Source: Levilactobacillus andaensis
GTDB taxonomy: Bacteria; Bacillota; Bacilli; Lactobacillales; Lactobacillaceae
NCBI RefSeq assembly: GCF_016861695.1
Contig: NZ_BOLP01000004.1
Span: 62,001-126,000 of the forward strand
Reading direction: 5' to 3'
DNA: 64,000 nt
Shown here in pieces: positions 56,926-64,000 of the stretch. The notes beneath the pieces are model-generated. The model had not been told where the DNA came from and searched no databases. It saw nothing but the letters and a program-made list of their open reading frames with translations. Positions within the stretch are counted from its first letter, which is position 1. Each line of letters begins with the position of its first letter. The position numbers were made by a program, and so were the translations under genes.

Positions 56926-58662
56926 CTACCGACCACGGTCCAAGTCATACAACGACCGGAACCGCGCATTGTCACGGTACAACTCGTCTGGCGTCCCTTG
57001 CATATCGAAGTGGCCGTCCTCAATGAAGCGGACCTGGTCGACATGATTGATGCCCGCCAGGTGGTGCGTGACCCAGATAATTGTCTTATCATGCAACACG
57101 CTAAAGACCGTATCCAGCAAGTGTTGTTCGGTAATCGGGTCCAGACTGACCGTGGGTTCGTCCAGGATGATAATTGGCGCATCCTGCAACAGAATCCGTG
57201 CCAGTGACAACCGCTGCCGTTCCCCACCGGAGAAGCGGCTCCCGGCCTCTTTGACCTGCGTGTTGTACCCTTCCGGCAAGCTCGCAATCAGGTCGTCCAG
57301 TTCAACGGCCTTGATGGCAGCGCGGACCTCGTCGTCCGTAGCGTTTAAATTACCCAGCCGAACGTTATTCATGACTGTCGTGTTGAACAGGTAGGGTTGC
57401 TGGTCGAGCACGCCAAAGAGTTGCGCGCGTTGATCCTGTAACCGCGCGATGGACTCGCCATTTAACGTGACGCTCCCACTCGACGGCCGTTCATCGCCTA
57501 AGATCAATTTCAGCAGCGTGCTCTTCCCGGTACCACTTGGGCCCAGTAAGGCCAGCTTTTCGCCCGGATGTAGCGTCAGCGACAAGTCGTCAATGACCTG
57601 CCGTTGCGCGCCATCATAGGTAAATTGGACGTGGTCGAGTTTCAGCTCCTCCAGCGCACCAATTTCCGTCTGGGCAACTTTGACCGGCTCGTTCTCGTCC
57701 AGCGCGTTGACCCGTTGGATTGAATCGCGATAGACCGGCCATTCGCTGACCCCCTGACTCATTTCAGAAAAGGGTTCGACCGTTGGAAATAGGGCCAGGC
57801 CGAACGCGGCGACCCAGTTGGCTTCGGCCTGGTTGTGAGTGAACATGACGCCGGCCCACCAGACCAGGAAAATCACCGCCGCACCAAAGACGAATTGGAT
57901 GGCAAAGTTACGCCACCACTGAAAATGGTGGTCGGCACGCCGGAGCGAGGCAATCTCGTCGATGGGCGCATCCTGTTGTTCCAAAAAATCATGGCGCCGA
58001 CCGGAAATCAGCCAATCACCCAACCCCAAGACGGCGTCAGTCAACTGCGTGTAGAACTGCCGTTGAACCTGCCGCGCCTGAAATTCCCGCCGACCGTTAA
58101 CGGCCACGGAAAGCAGCGGCATCACAATAACGATGACCCCCAGCAGTAACAGCATCAATAGGCCAAATGGCCAGCTAAAGTAGCCGATACCAATGACCAC
58201 GAACAGGTACAGCAACCAGCCAATGACCAGTGGGAAAACGGTTCGTAAGTATAAATTTTCAATGTGGTCGATATCCTCGGCTAAAATACTGAGGACATCC
58301 CCCGTCTGGTGCGTCTGGCGAATCGCAACCGCTTGCTTTTCAACGGCCTGGTAAAGTCGCTTACGGAAGTCGGAAACGATGCGCAGCACCCAGTTATGGC
58401 TGGTCAGCCGTTCCGCGTAGCGAAAAGCCGGCCGGCCAATCCCGAAGGCTCGCGCCAAGACGATGGGCACATAAATCATCAAGATGTTGTAGGGATGCGT
58501 GGCCGCCCGACTGATCAGGTAACCGGAGTTAAACATCAGCGCCGCCCCACAGAAGTACGTCATAAACCCTAGGAACAGCACCAGCGCCAGCAATTTCCGG
58601 TAGCGCCGCAGGTAGGGCATGACCCAGTGATCGTTCTTAAATGTCGCAAAGAACCCTTTCAT
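56926..58662 (-). CDS. cydC: Cytochrome bd assembly ABC transporter, CydC
   Basis: 578 residues: six-helix membrane domain then ABC with Walker A GPSGTGKST, signature SGGERQRLSLARI and Walker B IIILDEPTVSLDP. With CydD it exports thiols (glutathione/cysteine) needed to assemble cytochrome bd. The start overlaps cydD's end by 4 nt (ATGA). Confidence 0.92.
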   Translation of the reverse strand: MKGFFATFKNDHWVMPYLRRYRKLLALVLFLGFMTYFCGAALMFNSGYLISRAATHPYNILMIYVPIVLARAFGIGRPAFRYAERLTSHNWVLRIVSDFRKRLYQAVEKQAVAIRQTHQTGDVLSILAEDIDHIENLYLRTVFPLVIGWLLYLFVVIGIGYFSWPFGLLMLLLLGVIVIVMPLLSVAVNGRREFQARQVQRQFYTQLTDAVLGLGDWLISGRRHDFLEQQDAPIDEIASLRRADHHFQWWRNFAIQFVFGAAVIFLVWWAGVMFTHNQAEANWVAAFGLALFPTVEPFSEMSQGVSEWPVYRDSIQRVNALDENEPVKVAQTEIGALEELKLDHVQFTYDGAQRQVIDDLSLTLHPGEKLALLGPSGTGKSTLLKLILGDERPSSGSVTLNGESIARLQDQRAQLFGVLDQQPYLFNTTVMNNVRLGNLNATDDEVRAAIKAVELDDLIASLPEGYNTQVKEAGSRFSGGERQRLSLARILLQDAPIIILDEPTVSLDPITEQHLLDTVFSVLHDKTIIWVTHHLAGINHVDQVRFIEDGHFDMQGTPDELYRDNARFRSLYDLDRGR

Positions 58663-60410
58663 TTGACCGTCGCCCCTTCCATTTCTGACCGCAACCGGAC
58701 GTAAGCCCCGTTGTGCTGTTGTAACTCGGCTGGTGTCCCCTGTTCGACGATTTTGCCGTGGTCCATGACCAAGATGTAATCCATCTCGTTCATCCAGTGG
58801 AGCCGGTGGGTCGCGAAGAAGACCAGATGGTGGTCAAAGACCGGTAACATGGTCTGTTTCAACTCGACCTCGGTCTCGATGTCCAAATGAGCGGTCGGTT
58901 CATCGAAGAGTAAGATTCGCCGCGAGTCGTCCAGAAAGGCCCGTGCCAACGCGATCCGTTGCGCTTGGCCCCCACTGACACCCCGCGCGCCTTCCCCAAT
59001 TGGCGTGTCTAAGCCATCAGGCAACGTGGCGATCCAATCGGTCAACCCCGCCTTCGCCGCCGCGGCGTTGACCGCAGCATCGTCGGCGTCCGGTGAATAG
59101 AACGCCAGGTTGTCCCGTAGGCTCGCGTGGAACAGGTATGGCGCCTGCGGAATGTAAACGAAACTGCGTTGCCAAGTCTTTTGGTCGAGGTGAGGCACCT
59201 GCGTTCCGCGCACGTTGATGTCACCAGCCTGGGGACTTAAGAAGCCGCCCAGTGTGTTGATCAATGTTGATTTCCCGGACCCAGACGCCCCAATGATGCC
59301 GACCTTCTGGAAACCGTGCACATCAAAGCTAATGTCTTGTAACGTGGTGTCATCGGCGCTGTAACCAACGTTCACGTGGTTAAATTTAAGCGCATCATCG
59401 GCCTGCCAAACGGGGTCGCGGTCGGGTAATAACTCCCGGTCGCTAGGCGTCTCACGCTGCAAGACATCCAGCACGGCCGTCAGCGCGTTTTTCCCATTCA
59501 GGGTGGCGTGATAGTCGTTGGCAAAATTTCTGATTGGTGCAAAATAGTCTGGTGCCAGCGTCAAAATGACCAGTGCCGGTAGCAGTTGAATTGTACTGTT
59601 CATCAGACCAAAGCCCAAGAAGACGGCAATAATCGCAATGGACAGTGTAGTGAAGAAGTCGAGCGCAAAGGTCGAGGTCATGGCAATCGTCAACGTCGCC
59701 ATGGTCTTCTTACGGTAGTCTTCGCTGACATGGTAGACATTGTCGGCATAGGTCTCGTTTAGCCCCAACTGTTTCAGTGTTGGCAACCCACGCAGCGTGT
59801 CCACAAAGTGATTGGACAGCCGCTGGTAGCCGGCATACTGTTTATCGGCCTTGGCTTGGGCGGCCAGACCGAGGATAATCATGAAGAAAATGATCAGTGG
59901 GTAGATGGCAAGCAGAAATAGCGCTTCTTTCCACTGAATAACGGCAATGTAAATCAAGATCAGCCACGGCGTGATCGACAGGTCGAGCACCTTCCCGATG
60001 ATCATCATCAGATAAGTCTGAATCTTGTCGATACCTTCCAGGCCCATGGTGACCACGTTCCCGGTTCCCTTCTCCGCCACGACACTGGGGCCGAGGTCAA
60101 AGAGTTTCGCCATGAATTGCTTCCGTAGCGTCTTGGTCGTTTTTTCGACAAACGGATACAGGAGCCAATCCTTTAAGATGGTTAACAAATGGCGGCCCAA
60201 AAAGGTGACTGCAAAGACCGCCAACGGGGCCACGATGGTCCCAATTGGCTGTTGTTTCCACAGGTGGACGATGGCCGTAGACAGGTACTGGGCTTGCAGA
60301 ATAATCATAATGGCTTGAATCACAGTCAGTACCGCCATCATGGCCGCCGCCGGTTTCACCCCGGGAAACTTAAACACACGTTGATCGATCAAATCCAAAC
60401 GCCCCCTCAA
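58659..60410 (-). CDS. cydD: Cytochrome bd assembly ABC transporter, CydD
   Basis: 583 residues; membrane domain residues 20-310, Walker A GASGSGKST, signature VSGGQAQRIALARA, Walker B ILLFDEPTAHLD. Pairs with CydC. Separated from cydB by about 880 nt of repeat-rich DNA. Confidence 0.92.
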   Translation of the reverse strand: MRGRLDLIDQRVFKFPGVKPAAAMMAVLTVIQAIMIILQAQYLSTAIVHLWKQQPIGTIVAPLAVFAVTFLGRHLLTILKDWLLYPFVEKTTKTLRKQFMAKLFDLGPSVVAEKGTGNVVTMGLEGIDKIQTYLMMIIGKVLDLSITPWLILIYIAVIQWKEALFLLAIYPLIIFFMIILGLAAQAKADKQYAGYQRLSNHFVDTLRGLPTLKQLGLNETYADNVYHVSEDYRKKTMATLTIAMTSTFALDFFTTLSIAIIAVFLGFGLMNSTIQLLPALVILTLAPDYFAPIRNFANDYHATLNGKNALTAVLDVLQRETPSDRELLPDRDPVWQADDALKFNHVNVGYSADDTTLQDISFDVHGFQKVGIIGASGSGKSTLINTLGGFLSPQAGDINVRGTQVPHLDQKTWQRSFVYIPQAPYLFHASLRDNLAFYSPDADDAAVNAAAAKAGLTDWIATLPDGLDTPIGEGARGVSGGQAQRIALARAFLDDSRRILLFDEPTAHLDIETEVELKQTMLPVFDHHLVFFATHRLHWMNEMDYILVMDHGKIVEQGTPAELQQHNGAYVRLRSEMEGATVK

Positions 60411-60430
60411 AGATTAGGTACAAATTGGTT

Positions 60431-60632
60431 CTAAATGGTCGCGCTCCGGCTGCCAGGGATTCCGCCTGCTGTGGGGACGCTTCAGGCTGGAAGAACACCA
60501 GTCTTCTCGCTCGCTTTTAAGCCGTGAAAATCACACGTCTTAAAAGTCGCCCATAGTGGTAGCTTACAGCTACCACGATTACCACGGCTGGCTACATCCC
60601 TGGCCTCCTTCGGCTTAGACTGAGCTTTGACG
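60431..60632 (+). repeat. Long intergenic hairpin repeat, family A, copy 4
   Basis: CGCTCCGGCTGCCAGGGATTCCGCCTGCTGTGGGGACGCTTC and GGAAGAACACCAGTCTTCTCGCTCG (in pieces) nearly identical to copy 1 at 6077. Ends ACATCCCTGGCCTCCTTCGGCTTA, imperfect inverse of its start. Confidence 0.8.
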
Positions 60633-61102
60633 CAACAAGCGTTGAATACATGAGACATACGCCATTTCATAGCAACTCTACCGCATAGTTTAACGTTGCT
60701 ATCGGCTTATTGCAGGCTAAGAATTCCCATATACATCCACTACTAGCCTCAGCACAACCAATTTAACTTGCGACCTCAAGCACCCAAGTCACAAACGAAA
60801 CGAATAACCCTATGTAACCGCAATACATACAGTAATGATACTGCTTTCATGCCCGCATTTCGAGTAATCGGCCCCGCTGTATTGCGGTAACGAAACAGGC
60901 GCCATGTCCACCATCCCCGGTCGATCCGGTACGGCTTCCATGGCGTCTGCCAATTTAATCAGGAAGAATGGAAATCACAGTTCAGGCGTCCACCATCGAC
61001 TGTAGGTAATGATGGACATCTGTATCCTATGCAGGCAGGATTACTGACACTCACCTACAACATTGTTATCACTAAATCAAAACACTGTGCCGCCCGCAGA
61101 AT
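60633..61102. other. Intergenic stretch between cydB and cydD
   Basis: About 470 nt. Holds a hairpin (GGCGCCATG...CATGGCGTC, about 60890-60955) but no gene. It may contain a promoter for cydD. Confidence 0.35.
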
Positions 61103-61285
61103 CGTAGGCTGGCAGGCACGGAGCCCCGTGCGTGGGTTCTCAGACCGAGCGAATTTCTCAGCCTTAGAACCCTGGCCAAGCTTTGAGACTCGACTTTTGA
61201 GGCTCAAAGTTGCCCTGAAGACTCGTGCATTTCGAGGCTTCAGGTCTGCCTCACAGGGTGGAGTCTCTGACCACCGAAGACGGCC
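61103..61285 (-). repeat. Long intergenic hairpin repeat, family B, copy 4 (inverted)
   Basis: Reverse complement begins CTCCACCCTGTGAGGCAGACCTG as in copy 2, contains GAGTCTCAAAGCTTGGCC as in copy 1, and ends CTCCGTGCCTGCCAGCCTACG like copy 2. It abuts the cydB stop and may act as its 3' end. Confidence 0.72.
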
Positions 61286-61289
61286 AATG

Positions 61290-62300
61290 TTAAGCGTCTT
61301 GCTTTGGTGATGCCAAACGCTTGTAGAAGACCCAGTAGCTCCAGATGAAGTAGATCAGCACGATTGGCAGAATGCTAAACGTCAGGATCGTCATCAAATG
61401 CAGCGTGTACGGGGAGTTCGACGAGTTCTTGATCAACAAGGAGTAAGCGGGATTGTTGGCAATCATGACCCGTGGGAACAGGCCGTTGAAAATCAGCACA
61501 ACCACGCTGACCAGTCCTAACCCACTGCCGATAAATGACAGCCATTCGTGGTTGCCCAGAACACCCCAGTAAGCCAAGCAGGTCACAATAACCAGTGCCA
61601 CCACGATAGCCGTGGTGCTCAGTGGCTTCTTGTCGAAGAAGTCCGTGGAGAAGTAGAGCAAGACAGCGAATAAGACTTCACCAGCAAATAAAACGGGGTA
61701 AAGAATCTTGTTCCAAGCCAAGGCCCGGTCACGCAAGCTCCCTTCCGTCTTCAAACGGATGAAGTTTAACCCATGGACTAAGCACAGTACGGTTACGGCG
61801 ACCCCACCGACTAAGGAGAACAGGTTGACGTAGTCCGTAAAGTGGGCGGTCATGTCCCCGTTTTTATCGATAGGCATCCCGGCAATCATCGAGGTGAACA
61901 GCATCCCAAACAGGAAGGCGGCACAGAAACTCCCAATAGTTGCGGCCCATTCCCAGAAGTTCCGCCAAGTATCCGTTTCCATATTAGCCCGGAACTCGAA
62001 GGAGACACCCCGGAAAATCAGGGCGGCTAAGATCAGGAACAGAATCAGGTAGTAGCCGGAGAATAAGGTGGCATACCACATTGGGAATGAGGCGAACATC
62101 GCCCCACCAGCCGTGATCAGCCAAACTTCGTTACCATCCCAGTGCGGCCCGATCGTGCGGATAACCACGTCACGTTCAGCCGTGTTTTTTGCAAAACTCT
62201 TCACGAGCATCCCCACGCCGAAGTCAAATCCGTCGAGGAAGAAGAACCCGCTAAACAGCACACCGATTAAGATAAACCAGATAAATTGCAGACTAGTCAT
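61290..62300 (-). CDS. cydB: Cytochrome bd ubiquinol/menaquinol oxidase subunit II
   Basis: 336 residues, about eight membrane helices; family start FLDGFDFGVGML and GPHWDGNEVWLITAGGAMFASFP (in part). Partner of CydA. Overlaps cydA end by 8 nt. Confidence 0.94.
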   Translation of the reverse strand: MTSLQFIWFILIGVLFSGFFFLDGFDFGVGMLVKSFAKNTAERDVVIRTIGPHWDGNEVWLITAGGAMFASFPMWYATLFSGYYLILFLILAALIFRGVSFEFRANMETDTWRNFWEWAATIGSFCAAFLFGMLFTSMIAGMPIDKNGDMTAHFTDYVNLFSLVGGVAVTVLCLVHGLNFIRLKTEGSLRDRALAWNKILYPVLFAGEVLFAVLLYFSTDFFDKKPLSTTAIVVALVIVTCLAYWGVLGNHEWLSFIGSGLGLVSVVVLIFNGLFPRVMIANNPAYSLLIKNSSNSPYTLHLMTILTFSILPIVLIYFIWSYWVFYKRLASPKQDA

Positions 62301-63744
62301 GGTTGAACGCCCCCTTTGAGTAAGGATCGAGGTCAGTGTCGCTGGATGCGTAACCGTCAGTCAACTCGTCATCTGGACCGGCTTTCAAGACCCGGTGGCA
62401 GAGGACGATCATAACGACCCCCATGCCGGCAAACATTAAGAAGTAAACGATGTTGGTCGTCAGTAACGAGGCCACGGAAACATTTGGCGAAACCGCGTCG
62501 GCAATCGTTAACAGCCCATAAACGATCCATGGGTAACGACCGAATTCAGTGATGAACCAACCAGCGGTGTTGACGATGAATGGAAGCCACAGGCACAGGC
62601 CCAAGATGTACAGGAACCAGCGTTGCTTCATAATCGCCTGCGACTTCTTACGGTTGAAGATCAACCCCACGATGGCGAGCAAGGCAAACAGTGCCCCGGC
62701 GCCGGACATGATCCGGAAGCTCCAGAATAACGTCTTGGTTGGGACGTAGTAGTTCATGTCGCTACCGAACTTCTTATCGTATTTAGCATGCATTTCTTTG
62801 TTGATGGTGTTCATGCCTTTAACCGTCCCGGTTGTCTTGTGGTAGCTCAACAGGTTCAGCACGTAAGGCACGTCGACGGACCAAGTCGTCTTGTGTTGCT
62901 TGTTATCAAAACCAGCGACAGCAGACCATTCACCTTTGTTGGTCGAGTTCTTGTAGAGCCCTTCCATTGCGGCAAATTTCATTGGCTGGTTGTTGATTAA
63001 GTAACGGCTTTGCATATCCCCACTGGCAATGGAGCCCACGGAGAAGATGAGACCGATGACTAAGGCCACGTTCAAAGACTTGCGGTAGAACGCGACGTGA
63101 TCCTTCTTGAGTAACCGCCAAGCACAGCAACCGGCGATGACAAAGGAAGCGGTAACAAAAGCACCGAAAATAACATGTGGAAATTCATTCCACAGTTGGG
63201 GGTTCCCAATCACTTTACCAAAGCTGACCATTTGAACGTGACCAGTCTTGGAGTTAATGATGTAACCCAAAGGATTCTGCATGAAACTGTTAGCAGCCAG
63301 AATCCACAATGCGGAAAGTGAAGACCCAAACATAACTAACCAAATAAATAGCGTGTGGACCCACTTGTTAAAGCGACCCCAGGTAAACATCCACATTCCG
63401 ATGAACGTAGATTCCATGAAGAAGGCGGCCAAAGCTTCGATGGCCAACGGTGCGCCGAAGATATCTCCCATGAACCGAGAGTATTCGGACCAGTTCATCC
63501 CGAATTGGAATTCTTGAATGATACCGGTAACCACACCAACAGCGAAGCTATACAGGAACATTTTGCCCCAGAACTGCGCCATCTTCTTGTAGTCCTCGTC
63601 ACCTTTGATGGCATACATGGTTTCCATGACGGCCACCACAAAGGCTAGCCCGATTGAAAATGGAACGAAGAAGAAGTGAAAGACAGTGGTCATTCCAAAT
63701 TGAAATCTAGCTAGGCCTAGGATATCCAGACCAAGATTTAACAT
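62293..63744 (-). CDS. cydA: Cytochrome bd oxidase subunit I
   Basis: 483 residues with about nine helices, carrying hemes b558, b595 and d. Early His in TTVFHFFFVPFSIG is the heme ligand; length fits the short-Q-loop Gram-positive type. Reduces O2 with (demethyl)menaquinol when heme and quinone are supplied. GGGGAGG precedes ATG 63744. Confidence 0.95.
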   Translation of the reverse strand: MLNLGLDILGLARFQFGMTTVFHFFFVPFSIGLAFVVAVMETMYAIKGDEDYKKMAQFWGKMFLYSFAVGVVTGIIQEFQFGMNWSEYSRFMGDIFGAPLAIEALAAFFMESTFIGMWMFTWGRFNKWVHTLFIWLVMFGSSLSALWILAANSFMQNPLGYIINSKTGHVQMVSFGKVIGNPQLWNEFPHVIFGAFVTASFVIAGCCAWRLLKKDHVAFYRKSLNVALVIGLIFSVGSIASGDMQSRYLINNQPMKFAAMEGLYKNSTNKGEWSAVAGFDNKQHKTTWSVDVPYVLNLLSYHKTTGTVKGMNTINKEMHAKYDKKFGSDMNYYVPTKTLFWSFRIMSGAGALFALLAIVGLIFNRKKSQAIMKQRWFLYILGLCLWLPFIVNTAGWFITEFGRYPWIVYGLLTIADAVSPNVSVASLLTTNIVYFLMFAGMGVVMIVLCHRVLKAGPDDELTDGYASSDTDLDPYSKGAFNHD

Positions 63745-63800
63745 TTTTCTAACCTCCCCAAACGTTATGTGTGTGAATAAATAATTGCTGTCTTGGTTCT

Positions 63801-63829
63801 ATTATATCGAGTGATAAGTCAAGTTTCAA
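63801..63829 (-). promoter_or_regulatory. cydA promoter
   Basis: On the minus strand TTGAAA (63829-63824) and TATAAT (63806-63801) are 17 nt apart, about 60 nt before the cydA start. Confidence 0.7.
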
Positions 63830-64000
63830 TGGTTGGGCGCCAATATCGTCAAAGTTGATGGATTATATCAGAAATTTCTACTGGGATTGTTGGTTAATTA
63901 TCGTAACAGATTCTGAAATGTGTGCTAATCATTGAAAACGATCCCAAACTGTGATTAATGAATTATGGCCGTAATTTCGTAAACTCATGCTAAAATGAAG

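Overview
The window looks like a chromosome segment of a heterofermentative lactic acid bacterium, most likely Levilactobacillus (L. brevis group) or a close relative. This is an inference from the gene order pcrA-ligA-camS-gatCAB-dgkB-rlmD, the cydABCD + menA + polyprenyl synthase set, the gluconate and deoxynucleoside operons, a short-chain dehydrogenase very like the L. brevis R-specific alcohol dehydrogenase, and a mid-range GC core. I see no rRNA, tRNA, CRISPR array, transposase or recognisable riboswitch.

Layout. 1-6 kb: a cell-wall GH25-like protein, an RpiR regulator and a gluconate operon (gnd, gntK, gntP). 6-7 kb: repeat-rich intergenic DNA. 7-10 kb: an amino-acid permease and glutamate-cysteine ligase. 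10-15.7 kb: deoxynucleoside catabolism (deoC-deoB-deoD; SorC regulator-pdp). 16-17.2 kb: two small HTH regulators. 17.3-33 kb: a visibly AT-richer pdu bacterial microcompartment (BMC) island. 33.2-39.1 kb: an operon encoding PduV, two exported proteins that together resemble a split transcobalamin, and an ECF vitamin transporter. 39.5-53.6 kb: housekeeping genes (rlmD, dgkB, gatCAB, camS, ligA, pcrA, a PurK-like protein, xpt). 54-56 kb: menaquinone side-chain genes. 56.4-63.7 kb: cytochrome bd oxidase and its assembly transporter.

The unusual part is the BMC. It has shell proteins (PduA, B, J, K, N, U), B12-dependent diol dehydratase (PduCDE), its reactivase (PduGH), cobalamin adenosyltransferase (PduO) and accessory proteins (PduM, PduV, EutJ). 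In this window it lacks the usual PduP aldehyde dehydrogenase, PduL phosphotransacylase, PduQ alcohol dehydrogenase and PduW kinase. The divergent arm instead carries an SDR-type secondary alcohol dehydrogenase and a D-lactate dehydrogenase homologue whose roughly 37-residue N-terminal extension looks like a BMC encapsulation peptide. A plausible reading is a redox-closed compartment: diol dehydratase makes a ketone or aldehyde (for example 2-butanone from meso-2,3-butanediol), the SDR reduces it to an alcohol, and encapsulated D-LDH regenerates NADH from D-lactate. The AraC-type regulator next to it ends in a segment resembling the DUF4430/transcobalamin domain of the neighbouring exported protein, so B12 supply, B12 sensing and B12 use may be linked here.

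Several intergenic gaps carry two families of long imperfect-hairpin repeats (about 110-200 nt). One cluster separates cydAB from cydDC.
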